Counted from the first letter of the stretch, positions 24,973-33,272 are shown. The stretch is 64,000 nucleotides of DNA from Streptomyces abyssalis (GCF_001751365.1 NZ_LJGT01000040.1:310001-374000); one strand, 5' to 3'. Program-made: numbers and translations. The notes: generated from the sequence alone by a model not told the origin.

Positions 24973-25845
24973 CTACTTGAGGCCCGCGGTGGCTATGCCC
25001 TGCGTGAAGTAGCGCTGCAGCAGGATGAAGACGAGCAGGACGGGCAGCACGACCAGGAACGCGCCCGCCATCAGCACCCCGTTGGAGCCGTTGGTCTTCG
25101 TCGGGTCGATGGCGAAGGTGGCCAGCGCAACCGGAAGCGTGTACTTCTCCGGGTCGTTGGTGGCCACCAGCGGCCAGAGGAAGTTGTTCCAGGACTGCAG
25201 GAACGTGAAGATGGCGAGCGTCGCCAGGGCCGGCTTGACCAGCGGCATCGCGATCCGCCAGAAGATGAACCACTCGCCGGCGCCGTCGATGCGGGCCGCC
25301 TCCAGCAGCTCGTCCGGAATGGCGGTCATGAACTGGCGCATGAGGAAGACGCCGAACGCCCCGGCCGCGAACGGCAGGACGAGCGCCGCATAGGAGTCGA
25401 TCAGGCCCATCTTGCTGACCATCACGAACATCGGCATCAGCATCAGGTTCCCCGGCACCATCAGCGCGCACATCACCAGCGCGAACACCGGCCGCTTGCC
25501 TGCGAAGTTCAGCTTCGCCAGCGCGTAGCCGAGCATCGAGCAGAAGACCAGGTTGCAGACCGTGACGAGGACCGCGACCAGGGTGGAGTTGAAGAAGTGG
25601 CTGCCGATGTCGAGCAGCTTGACCAGCTTCTCGAAGTGGATCAGCGTCCACTCGTCCGGGATCCACACCGTCGGGCTGGCGCCCAGGTCCTTCTCCGACT
25701 TGAACGCGGACAGCGCCATCCACAGGAACGGCGCGATCATCACGATCATCCCGGTCCACAGGACGCCCAGGAGGAGCCTGCGTCGGGTGGCCTCGCCCTT
25801 GTGCAGGCGGGGCGCGGTCTCGGTCGCGTGGGCGGGCGCGGTCAT
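24973..25845 (-). CDS. ABC sugar transporter permease (MalG type)
   Basis: The protein has 290 residues with six membrane segments. The ATPase-contact EAA loop is LLEAARIDGAGEWFIFWRIA (about 187-206). It starts with a hydrophilic N-terminus, then LLLGVLWTGMIVMIAPFLWMALSAFKS, typical of MalG/LacG partners. Its ATG overlaps the stop of the other permease gene (ATGA). With the lipoprotein and MalF-type permease it imports an oligosaccharide. No ATPase gene is in the locus; in streptomycetes such transporters commonly share the MsiK ATPase. Confidence 0.92.
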   Translation of the reverse strand: MTAPAHATETAPRLHKGEATRRRLLLGVLWTGMIVMIAPFLWMALSAFKSEKDLGASPTVWIPDEWTLIHFEKLVKLLDIGSHFFNSTLVAVLVTVCNLVFCSMLGYALAKLNFAGKRPVFALVMCALMVPGNLMLMPMFVMVSKMGLIDSYAALVLPFAAGAFGVFLMRQFMTAIPDELLEAARIDGAGEWFIFWRIAMPLVKPALATLAIFTFLQSWNNFLWPLVATNDPEKYTLPVALATFAIDPTKTNGSNGVLMAGAFLVVLPVLLVFILLQRYFTQGIATAGLK

Positions 25846-26840
25846 TTCGTCTTGTCCTTCAGCAGACGGAGCTGGAGCAGGGTGACCGCGAGAATGACCG
25901 TGAACAGCACGTACGCCATCGCGCTCGCATAGCCCATGTGGAAGAACCTGAAGCCCTCGTGGTACATGTCCAGCGATACGGTCAGCGTCGCGTTGTCAGG
26001 TCCGCCCTCGGTCATCACGAACGGCTCTTCGAAGACGTTGAGGAAGCCGATGGTCGTCATGACGCTGACGTAGAGCATCGTCGGACGCAGCAGCGGCACC
26101 GTGATCCTGCGGAACTCCTGCCACACCCCGGCGCCGTCCAGCCGTGCCGCCTCCCGGACCTCTGCGGGGATGCCCTGGAGACCCGCGAGGAAGAGGACCA
26201 TCGCCGTGCCGAGGTTGCGCCAGGCGGCCATCACGATCAGGGACGGCATCGCCAGGGCCTTCGAGCCGAGGAAGTCGGGTGAGCTCAGACCCACTTCGGA
26301 GGCCAGGTTCGAGATGAGCCCGTCCGCCGGGTCCAGCACGAAGCGCCACACGACGGCCACCGCGACGATGCTGGTGACGACGGGCGCGTAGAAGCCGACG
26401 CGGAAGAAGGTCCGCAGCCGGCCGACCCCCCGGTTGAGCAGCACCGCGGCGAACAGCCCGGCGCCGACGGTGAGCGGCACTCCCACGATCACGAAGTAGG
26501 ACGTGTTGAACAGGGACGTCAGGAACCGCTCGTCGTCCACGAGTTTCGTGTAGTTCTCCAGGCCGATGAACTCGGTGGAGAAGGGATCGGCGACGTTCCG
26601 GAGTCCGAAGTCGGTGAAGCTCATCACGAACGTCGCGACGATCGGCACCGCCATGAACGTCAGGAACAGCACCAGGAAGGGAGTGGAGAACAGCCACCCG
26701 GGGCCGTTCTGCACGCTGAGCCGGTCCCGCCGGAGCTTCGGCCCCCGTTTCCGGCCCGGCGAGGATCCGGCCCCGGCCCCGGACCGCACCTTCGAGGTGC
26801 GGTCCGGGACCCCCCGCCGGGATGGGGTCGTGGTCGCCAT
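25842..26840 (-). CDS. ABC sugar transporter permease (MalF type)
   Basis: The protein has 332 residues from ATG 26840, 4 bases after the solute-binding protein stop. The first 45 residues are Arg/Gly/Ser-rich and cytoplasmic; six membrane segments follow, beginning GWLFSTPFLVLFLTFMAVPI. The EAA loop is VREAARLDGAGVWQEFRRIT. It pairs with the MalG-type permease. A perfect 13-bp hairpin lies inside the N-terminal coding region (residues about 11-21), which is unusual and may lower permease expression relative to the binding protein. Confidence 0.92.
   Translation of the reverse strand: MATTTPSRRGVPDRTSKVRSGAGAGSSPGRKRGPKLRRDRLSVQNGPGWLFSTPFLVLFLTFMAVPIVATFVMSFTDFGLRNVADPFSTEFIGLENYTKLVDDERFLTSLFNTSYFVIVGVPLTVGAGLFAAVLLNRGVGRLRTFFRVGFYAPVVTSIVAVAVVWRFVLDPADGLISNLASEVGLSSPDFLGSKALAMPSLIVMAAWRNLGTAMVLFLAGLQGIPAEVREAARLDGAGVWQEFRRITVPLLRPTMLYVSVMTTIGFLNVFEEPFVMTEGGPDNATLTVSLDMYHEGFRFFHMGYASAMAYVLFTVILAVTLLQLRLLKDKTK
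26778..26808 (-). promoter_or_regulatory. Perfect 13-bp hairpin just after the solute-binding protein gene
   Basis: CCCGGACCGCACC (26778-26790) pairs perfectly with GGTGCGGTCCGGG (26796-26808) across TTCGA; the outer loop bases can add one further T-A pair. On the transcript it begins about 37 nt after the binding-protein stop and lies within codons 11-21 of the permease. Position and strength suit an mRNA stability or attenuation element like the one between malE and malF. Confidence 0.65.
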
Positions 26841-26844
26841 CCGG

Positions 26845-28095
26845 TCAGCCCACCAGGCCCTCGGTCGCCTTCTGCATCCAGGCAGCGGCCTTCTTCGGGG
26901 ACTCGCCCTTCTGGGAGACGCGCGCCACACCTTCGTCGATCTTGGCGGAGAACTCCTCCCACTTGGCGAGGGGCGGGACCGTCTTGGCGGTCTTGAGCTG
27001 CTTCTCGAAGGCGTCCAGCTGCTCGGGCGCGTTCTTCAGCGCGGGCTCGTCCCAGGCGGCCTCCTTGGCCGGCAGGGACTTGGCGATCTCGTACCAGTGG
27101 GCCTGCTGCTCGGTGCTGGTGAGGTACTTCGTGAACTCCTTCGCGGCGGCCTTGTGCTCGCTGTCCTTGAAGGTGACGAGGCTGGCGCCGCCCACCCAGG
27201 AGGTGCTCGACTCGCCGGCGGGCAGCGGGGCGGTGGCGTACTTGCCCTTCAGCTGCGGCTGCTGGTCCTTGATGTTGTTCACGATCCAGGGGCCGGAGAT
27301 GAACATCGGGGCGTCACCGGAGCCGAAGTCCTTGACCACGTCGTAGTCGGGCGGCGAGCTCTTCCTGGACAGACCCTGGTCGAAGTAGGCCGCGTACTCC
27401 TCGAGCGCCTTGACGGACTCCGGGGAGTCGAGCGCGGGCTTGCCGGAACTGTCGAGCAGCTCACCGCCGGCCGAGAAGAGGAAGGGAACCCAGGTCTGCC
27501 AGGTGCCGATGTTGGCGGGCTGGTTGTACGTGCCCCACTTGGTCTTCGCCTTGTCCTTGTAGGCCTCGGCGAGGTCCATCTGGTCCTTCCAGGTGGCCGG
27601 TGGCTTGTCCACCCCTGCCTTCTCCGCCAGGTCGGTGCGGTAGTAGAGGGCGCGGGTGTCGACGTACCAGGGGACTCCGTAGGCCTCGCCGTCCTTCACG
27701 CCGCCGTTCCAGGCCGCGGGGAAGTAGTCGTCCTTCTTGAAGGTCTTCTGGTCCACCGTGTCCAGCGCGTCGAGCTCGATGAATTCACCGAGCATCGTGC
27801 TGCCCATCTGGGCCATGTCGGGCAGCTCACCGGCGGCGACGGCGGAGACCAGCTTCTGGTGCACGACGTCCCAGCCGACCGGTGTGACCTTGACGGTTAT
27901 GTTGGGGTGCTTCTTGTTGAATTCCTTACCGAGCTTGGCCAGGTGCTTGCCCTCCTCACCCATGCCCCAGACGGTGAGGGTCTGCTTGTCCTTGGCCGAG
28001 GTCTGCTCGCCGCCGCCGCTGCCGCAGGCGGAGAGCAGCAGCGCGAGGGCGGTCGTTGCCGCGGTGGCGGCGGCGATGCGTGGTATGGGCTGCAT
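26845..28095 (-). CDS. ABC sugar-binding lipoprotein
   Basis: The protein has 416 residues. A lipoprotein signal MQPIPRIAAATAATTALALL ends in the lipobox LLSAC with lipid-modified C24, followed by a Gly/Ser tether. The mature protein is a cluster-B type 1 extracellular solute-binding protein: LTVWGMGEEGKHLAKLGKEF, TRALYYRTDLAEKAGVDKPP, FISGPWIVNNI and WVGGASLVTFK, with aromatic residues suited to stacking on sugars. It is the first gene of the transporter operon. A LacI operator lies 83 bp upstream of its start. The ligand is inferred to be the oligosaccharide processed by GH35/GH39. Confidence 0.93.
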   Translation of the reverse strand: MQPIPRIAAATAATTALALLLSACGSGGGEQTSAKDKQTLTVWGMGEEGKHLAKLGKEFNKKHPNITVKVTPVGWDVVHQKLVSAVAAGELPDMAQMGSTMLGEFIELDALDTVDQKTFKKDDYFPAAWNGGVKDGEAYGVPWYVDTRALYYRTDLAEKAGVDKPPATWKDQMDLAEAYKDKAKTKWGTYNQPANIGTWQTWVPFLFSAGGELLDSSGKPALDSPESVKALEEYAAYFDQGLSRKSSPPDYDVVKDFGSGDAPMFISGPWIVNNIKDQQPQLKGKYATAPLPAGESSTSWVGGASLVTFKDSEHKAAAKEFTKYLTSTEQQAHWYEIAKSLPAKEAAWDEPALKNAPEQLDAFEKQLKTAKTVPPLAKWEEFSAKIDEGVARVSQKGESPKKAAAWMQKATEGLVG

Positions 28096-28177
28096 GGAGG
28101 GTCTCCTCCTCGTATGCGGAGCGTTGCGGTGACGCGTTCACCTGCCGGTTCTCAGGGGACGGGAGACCGGACTGGGG

Positions 28178-28191
28178 TGTAAGCGCATACA
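28178..28191. promoter_or_regulatory. LacI-family operator upstream of the ABC transporter operon
   Basis: TGTAAGCGCATACA, palindromic at 6 of 7 base pairs. It lies between the LacI gene and the solute-binding protein gene, and its reverse complement is found exactly upstream of GH35. Confidence 0.8.
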
Positions 28192-28233
28192 TACTCTGTG
28201 AGCGACTGCCCGGGCGTGCAAGAGTCGCGTGTA

Positions 28234-29412
28234 TTACGACTGTGTAACGGAAGGCCCGCCCACGGTGTCGCCGGGACCCGCCGGCCCCGCGGGACCGCCG
28301 CCCGGCCCGAGGCTCCCGCCGAAGGGCCCGCTCACGGCCGCGGCGCCGTCGCGGGGCGGGCACCCGCAGCTCGACCGCCGCACCACCGAGACCGGAAGCA
28401 CCTGCGAGACCGGCTCCCTCGTACGGTCCTCCAGCCGCGCCACCAGCAGTTCCACCGCTTCCTCGCCGATCCGCCGCATCGGCTGCCGTACGGTCGTCAG
28501 CGCCGGCGCCACCAGCCGTCCGAGCGGAATCCCGTCGAAGCCCACCACCGCGAGGTCCTCCGGGACGCGCACCCCGCGCCTGCGGAGCTCCGAGAGCGCG
28601 CCGACCGCCATCTGGTCGTTGGCGAAGGCCACCGCCTCGGGCAGCTCGCCTCCGCGGTCGAGCAGCTGCGCGACGGCCTCCTCGCCCTCGCCCTGCGTCA
28701 GCCCGGTCCGTACGCCGGGGCGCTCGGGGACCGGCAGGCCCGCCTCGAGATGCGCCGCCTGGAAGCCGCGGAAGCGGGCCTCGCCGTCGGGGGAGTCCTC
28801 CGCGGTACCGGCGAAGGCGAGCCGGGTCAGGCCGTGATCGGCGATGAGGTGCCTGGTCAGGGCGAGTTCGCCGTCGAAGTTCGCGACTTCCACGTGGTCG
28901 AGATGATCCAGCGGGGCGTCCTCGCGCGGGCCCGCGAGCATCACGACAGGCAGCCGCCGGGAGATGACTTCCAGCTCCTCGGTGGGGACGGTGCGGGCCA
29001 GTACCGCGAAACCGTCCACGCGCCCCGCGACGTCGGCGACGAGACTCTTGGGGCCCTCGGCGAGGGACGCGGCGATCAGCAGGGCGTAGCCGTGGCGGCG
29101 GGCCGCGCGCTCCATGCCGCGGATTATCTCGTCGGAGTACAGCATCAGTTCGGCGTCGTCGCCGTAGTCGGAGTCCGGGTCCTCGGCGTCCGGGTCGGCG
29201 TAGTCGGGGAAGCACAGGCCCAGCACGCGGGTGTTGCGGCTGGCCAGGCCCCGTGCGTTGCCGCTCGGCACGTAGCCGAGTTCGCGGGCGGCCTCCAGGA
29301 CCTTCTCCCGCGTACCGGCACGCACCGAATCCGGGGCCCGGTAAACTCGCGAAACCGTCGCGATCGAGACGCCTGCTTGTCCGGCGACGTCGTACACGGT
29401 GGGAGCATTCAC
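28234..29412 (-). CDS. LacI-family transcriptional repressor of the glycan locus
   Basis: The protein has 392 residues from GTG 29412 (GGAGA about 10 bases upstream). The N-terminal helix-turn-helix and hinge are APTVYDVAGQAGVSIATVSR and VLEAARELGYVPSGNARGLA (about 2-62). The periplasmic-binding-like ligand domain includes LPVVMLAGPRED, LIADHGLTRLAFAG, AFANDQMAVGALSELRRRG and VGFDGIPLGRLVAPALTTV. The last 35 residues are a Gly/Pro-rich extension unusual for the family. Four similar palindromes in the locus, one upstream of this gene, fit LacI half-sites, so it probably represses the transporter, GH39, GH35 and itself until a sugar inducer binds. Confidence 0.92.
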   Translation of the reverse strand: MNAPTVYDVAGQAGVSIATVSRVYRAPDSVRAGTREKVLEAARELGYVPSGNARGLASRNTRVLGLCFPDYADPDAEDPDSDYGDDAELMLYSDEIIRGMERAARRHGYALLIAASLAEGPKSLVADVAGRVDGFAVLARTVPTEELEVISRRLPVVMLAGPREDAPLDHLDHVEVANFDGELALTRHLIADHGLTRLAFAGTAEDSPDGEARFRGFQAAHLEAGLPVPERPGVRTGLTQGEGEEAVAQLLDRGGELPEAVAFANDQMAVGALSELRRRGVRVPEDLAVVGFDGIPLGRLVAPALTTVRQPMRRIGEEAVELLVARLEDRTREPVSQVLPVSVVRRSSCGCPPRDGAAAVSGPFGGSLGPGGGPAGPAGPGDTVGGPSVTQS

Positions 29413-29458
29413 GCGACCATGCTCTCCTGCCTTGCTCAGGCCGTGGAGGCCGCTGGGT

Positions 29459-29472
29459 TGAAAGCGCATTCA
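29459..29472. promoter_or_regulatory. LacI-family operator upstream of its own gene
   Basis: TGAAAGCGCATTCA, palindromic at 6 of 7 base pairs, 47 bp upstream of the LacI start codon. It shares AAGCGCAT with the site at 28178, which supports autoregulation. Confidence 0.72.
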
Positions 29473-30013
29473 TCGTACGTCGCCCACGGAACCGGCGGCA
29501 AGAAGCCCCCGGCTCACCGGCCGCCGCTCACGCCCCCGTGCACGGCCCTGTTCGCGGCTCTCGGAACTCCCTCGCGGCTTCGCCGGCCCTCCGTCCGGGC
29601 CCAAGTCGCCCGCGCGGGGCCTGATTTCGGCCACCGTTCGCGGCCGCCCGCGCCCCTGTGGCCACACCTGGGGGTGCTCCCGCACCCGCCTGCGGGGCCA
29701 CGGGCGCCGCGATCCGCGCGGCTACTTCGGGTAACCCCAGCTCGTACGGCCCTGCTCAGGGGTGCCGGGCTGTGGCGGCGCGCGCCGGACACCGGGCCGT
29801 GAGGCGGCGGCGCGGATCCAAGGCCGGGCGTTCGGCGGAAAGTTGTCTGCGCGAAACCTTGCCGTACAGGGCCGGTGTCCATAACCTGACTCGCCAGTAA
29901 CTCTTCCGCACAGCAGGGTCTCCTTCTGTGCGATCCCCCCTCGCACCACGCATGTGCTTCACATCCCCCACGCAACGGTCACCACGCCATTCTTTTTCAC
30001 AAGGGGACACACC
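29473..30013. other. Intergenic region between divergent LacI and DUF6230 genes
   Basis: About 540 bp in which I find no convincing gene; the open frames here are Arg/Pro-rich and lack a plausible ribosome-binding site. The last 200 bp are less GC-rich than the rest and should hold the promoter of the following plus-strand genes, but I could not fix its -10/-35 boxes. Confidence 0.6.
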
Positions 30014-30634
30014 ATGAAGGATGCGCACGGCAGAAAGCTGACGGGACGCACGAGTTGGCGGAGATTCGCCGTACTGTGCGTGCCGGGCGTCGCCGCCACC
30101 GCAGCGCTGGCGATAGCACTGGCGAACGGGGCGCTCGCCGCGTCGTTCGCCGTATCGGGACAGCAGTTCAAGGTCTCCGCGTCCAGCCTGGACGGTGACG
30201 GCTTCGCGCAGTACGGCAGCGTGGACCGCAACGCGAGGGGCAAGCTGATCCCCGTCGCCGTCACCGCCATCAAGACGGCGGAGATGAACAACCTGTGCCA
30301 GTCGGTCGTCACGGACCTGCCGGTGATCGGCAGCATCTCGCTGAACCTCACCGCCGGTACGGGCAAGAAGCCGGTGCAGGCGACCGACCTCTTCGTCGAC
30401 GCCACACAGCTCTCCGGCAACGCATCCTTCAACAAGATCGAGATCGGACGCGACGCCTCCACTCTCGACAAGGGCCCCAAGGGCGGCCAGGGCCTGCAGG
30501 ACCTGTTCGGACAGCAGGCCGACGACGTGCACATCACGAAGCTCAAGCAGACCGCGTGGGCCACCAACGCCGGCAAGTTCAGGCTCAGCAACCTGAGCAT
30601 GAAGGTGAACAAGGGCACCAAGGAATGCTTCTGA
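30014..30634 (+). CDS. DUF6230 family membrane-anchored protein, function unknown
   Basis: The protein has 206 residues from ATG 30014 (AAGGGGA about 9 bases upstream). A basic N-terminus and one hydrophobic segment (about 18-42, VPGVAATAALAIALANGALA) act as signal or anchor; the remainder should be outside the membrane. The family was long annotated as cholesterol esterase, without evidence. Visible features are FAVSGQQFKVSASSLDGDGF, a Cys in NNLCQSVVTDLPVIG and a terminal Cys (KGTKECF), a pair that could form a disulfide. It overlaps the next gene by 10 bases. Conserved pairing with DUF6114 proteins in actinomycetes suggests one complex; the role is unknown. Confidence 0.8.
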   Translation: MKDAHGRKLTGRTSWRRFAVLCVPGVAATAALAIALANGALAASFAVSGQQFKVSASSLDGDGFAQYGSVDRNARGKLIPVAVTAIKTAEMNNLCQSVVTDLPVIGSISLNLTAGTGKKPVQATDLFVDATQLSGNASFNKIEIGRDASTLDKGPKGGQGLQDLFGQQADDVHITKLKQTAWATNAGKFRLSNLSMKVNKGTKECF

Positions 30635-31281
30635 TCTGGCGCCGGTGGCGCGGATGGCGCCGTGGCCGGCCGTTCTGGGGCGGGCTGCTCACCGTCATCG
30701 CGGGTGTGGAGATCGGTGTGCTGCCACTGGCACCGATGAAGGTGATGCTGCATCAGGGGACGGCCGGCATCCCGTCGGTCGTCCTGGCGGCGATCATCGT
30801 CGTACTGGGACTCAGCGGCTGGTTCACACCCCAGTTCCGAGCGCTCGCGGGCATCATCACGGTGATGCTCGCGGCGGCGGCGCTGGTGCTGTCGAACCTG
30901 GGCGGGTTCATGATCGGCACCCTTCTGGGCGTCGTCGGGGGCGCGTTGATGTTCGCGTGGCGCCCGGTGCCCGCACCGCCTCCGGACGGACCCGGTGGCG
31001 GGGACGGAGACGGCACGGCATCGGAAGGGGCGCCCCCGGCACAGCCGGCCGCCTTCCGCTCCGAGGCACCAGAGCCCTCCCGTACGGCCGCGACAGCCGC
31101 GACGGCGGGCGCGTCGTCCGGTGCCGCGGCCGACGTGACCGGTACCCCGGACGCCTCCCGCGGCTCCGTCACCACCGGCAAGCCCGACTCCTCCGAGTCG
31201 TCCCTCGCGGCGGCCTTCGGGGTCGACGACGAACCCTTCCCCTCTCCCCGCGGCACCAAGGGGCCGCAAGGGCGGGACTGA
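30625..31281 (+). CDS. DUF6114 family integral membrane protein, function unknown
   Basis: The protein has 218 residues. It starts at ATG 30625 within the end of the DUF6230 gene, which implies translational coupling. After a Trp/Arg-rich start (MLLIWRRWRGWRRGRPFWGG) there are four hydrophobic segments between about 17 and 112 (GLLTVIAGVEIGVLPL, IPSVVLAAIIVVLGLSGWF, LAGIITVMLAAAALVLSNL, GTLLGVVGGALMFAW). The last 100 residues are a Pro/Ser/Ala-rich low-complexity tail. No catalytic motif is visible. Confidence 0.8.
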   Translation: MLLIWRRWRGWRRGRPFWGGLLTVIAGVEIGVLPLAPMKVMLHQGTAGIPSVVLAAIIVVLGLSGWFTPQFRALAGIITVMLAAAALVLSNLGGFMIGTLLGVVGGALMFAWRPVPAPPPDGPGGGDGDGTASEGAPPAQPAAFRSEAPEPSRTAATAATAGASSGAAADVTGTPDASRGSVTTGKPDSSESSLAAAFGVDDEPFPSPRGTKGPQGRD

Positions 31282-31342
31282 GCGCACGAGTGCCATCGCA
31301 TCCCCTGCACGACCCCCATGTATGCAGCGAAGGAGCCTCATG

Positions 31343-32017
31343 ATGAGCACGCGATCCCTGCACTCACCGTCCTTACGGGCCGCCGTCACCGCGGCCACTG
31401 CCGCCGCCGCACTCCTGCTGGCGGGTTCCGCACACGCGCAGCCCGCCGCAGGACCGGCGGCGGCCGGACCGACGACCGTCACCCCCGCCGGTCACGACTA
31501 CGCCGCGAAGCTCGCCGGCGACGCCACCTTCACCGCCGGATCGGTGACCGTGACCTGCACCGTCTCCGAAGCCGCCGGCAAGATCCCGGCCGAGCCCGGC
31601 AACCACAACGACGCGGGCCCCGTGGAGTCCGCCGTCGGGGCGCCGACGTACGACTCCTGCACCACCAGCCTCCCGGGCGTCGAGGCGTCGGTGACGACCA
31701 GCGGCGAGTGGACGGTGTCCATGCAGCACGGCGACCCGAGCACCGCCGGACTCACCATGCCCACGGGCGGATTCGTCCTGAAGACCAGCGGCCTCGCCGA
31801 ATGCACCGTGACCGCCGCGCCCGACGAGGCGGCCACCGCCACCGGCGACTGGGCCAACGGATCACCCTCGACGCTCACTTTCGACGCCACCCAGGTGCCC
31901 GTGAAGGTCGAAGGCGGCTTCGGCTGCCCGACCAGCGCCACGAGCTCCGAGTTCAGCGCCGTCTACGAGATCACCGACACCACCGACCCCGGTGCGGACG
32001 TGGCCGTCAACTCCTGA
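31343..32017 (+). CDS. Secreted beta-rich protein of unknown function
   Basis: The protein has 224 residues. Two ATGs in tandem (31340, 31343) follow AGGAG by 4 and 7 bases; the second has the better spacing. A Sec-type signal peptide with an Ala-rich core ends at SAHAQP (about 33). The mature part is rich in Thr, Gly, Val and Ala with short alternating hydrophobic stretches, suggesting a beta-sandwich, and has four cysteines (VTCTVSE, YDSCTTS, AECTVTA, FGCPTSA) that could form two disulfides. It is the third member of the DUF6230-DUF6114 group and is 61 bp after it. I do not recognise a function. Confidence 0.72.
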   Translation: MSTRSLHSPSLRAAVTAATAAAALLLAGSAHAQPAAGPAAAGPTTVTPAGHDYAAKLAGDATFTAGSVTVTCTVSEAAGKIPAEPGNHNDAGPVESAVGAPTYDSCTTSLPGVEASVTTSGEWTVSMQHGDPSTAGLTMPTGGFVLKTSGLAECTVTAAPDEAATATGDWANGSPSTLTFDATQVPVKVEGGFGCPTSATSSEFSAVYEITDTTDPGADVAVNS

Positions 32018-32269
32018 CCACGGTCAGGCGGTTCGGTTCGGAACGCCCTTCCCCGGCTCCTCCCGGGGACCGGTCCTCCCCCCACTCGCTGAGGGACCTC
32101 AGGGTTCACGCCGCCGAGCCGCCGCGTGGAAAGACGGCCTTCCGGCCTCCGGCCCTCTTCGCCTCCCTGCGGGGCGCGGAGGGCCAGAGGCATGTGCGGG
32201 AACGGCGGCTTCTCTGCCCCGTCCTGGGCTCAGGGGTTGCCGGGGCCGCCCGTGGCACCGTTTCCCGTG

Positions 32270-33268
32270 CTACCGGGCCTCGTCCTCGTCCTGCTCGTCG
32301 TAGCCCTCTCCCTCTTCGCCTTCCTCGTCCTCGCCCTCGTCGTCGAACTCCTCGTCGCCGTCCTCGCGTTCGCGGCGGCGCCCGCCGTCCCCGTCCGCGT
32401 CCCCGTCGTCCTCTTCCATGTACCGCTCGTCCTCGTCCTCCTCGTCGGCGAGCGCGTCCTCGTGGCTGCGTACGACTTCGCCCTCGCGGATCTCGCCGCG
32501 CCAGCCCTCCGGGACCTCCTGGACGCCGAGCGTCACGTACCGCTGGAAGTGCTTGAGGTCGAGACGGAGCCTGCGGCCCTGGGCACGCCACAGATTGCCC
32601 GTCTTCTCGAGGAATCCGCCGGGGGTGTATTCGACGACGACCACGACCCGCGTGAGGTCCGGGGCCAGTTCGTGGAACGACACGGCGCCGTGCGTCTTCG
32701 TCTCGCCCTTGGTCTCCCAGACGACGCGCTTGTCGGGCACCTGCTCGAGCACAGTGGCCTGCCAACTGCGTTTGGACGGCCCGACCTTGAGCGTCCAGTC
32801 GGAGACGACTTCGTCGTCGTCCGAACGCGACGCCTCGACCACGCCCTTCATGAAGCTGCTGAACTCCTCGAACTCCGTCCAGTGGTCGTACACCCGGCGG
32901 AGCGGCAGGCCCACATCCATCGTCTCGACGATGTTGGTGACCTTCTTCTCACCCGCCTTGCCGCCTCCACCGAAGAGTTCCTTCGTCTTCTCGGCGACCT
33001 TGTCCTTGACGCCCTTCACGGCCTGCTCCCCGGCTGCCTTCACCGGGGACTCTCCCCCCAGCACCTTCGCGACGGGCTTCGCCAGCGCACCGCCGTCACC
33101 CGCCCCCGACACGGCCTTCTCCGCGAGCTCGCCGGTCTTCTTCCCGGCGGAGCTGACGACGTTGTTGGCCTTCGCGAGCAGGTAGTTGGAGAGCTCCTCG
33201 CGCACACGGTCGAGCCCCGAGCCTCCGGAGCCCTCCGTGCTGCTGCCCTTCACCTTCGTGTCCGGCAT
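32270..33268 (-). CDS. SRPBCC-domain protein resembling gas-vesicle accessory GvpZ
   Basis: The protein has 332 residues from ATG 33268. Residues about 1-115 are helical and Lys/Ala-rich. The SRPBCC (START-like) domain at about 120-260 shows VETMDVGLPLRRVYDHWTEFEEFSSFMKG, SWQATVLEQVPDKRVVWETKG and VVVVVEYTPGGFLEKTGN, typical of cyclase/dehydrase-like proteins. The last 60 residues are extremely acidic (runs of D and E). It follows the 33273-33851 gene by 4 bases. In streptomycete gas-vesicle clusters a pair of this type is named GvpZ/GvpY; no gvpA, F, G, J, L, S or K is here. Function inferred only by resemblance. Confidence 0.7.
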   Translation of the reverse strand: MPDTKVKGSSTEGSGGSGLDRVREELSNYLLAKANNVVSSAGKKTGELAEKAVSGAGDGGALAKPVAKVLGGESPVKAAGEQAVKGVKDKVAEKTKELFGGGGKAGEKKVTNIVETMDVGLPLRRVYDHWTEFEEFSSFMKGVVEASRSDDDEVVSDWTLKVGPSKRSWQATVLEQVPDKRVVWETKGETKTHGAVSFHELAPDLTRVVVVVEYTPGGFLEKTGNLWRAQGRRLRLDLKHFQRYVTLGVQEVPEGWRGEIREGEVVRSHEDALADEEDEDERYMEEDDGDADGDGGRRREREDGDEEFDDEGEDEEGEEGEGYDEQDEDEAR

Positions 33269-33272
33269 GGCT

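Noticed and set aside
26778..26808. Simple transcription terminator after the binding-protein gene
   Set aside because: The two permease genes lie beyond it with no promoter space, so full termination would abolish the transporter; partial attenuation or RNA stability fits better.
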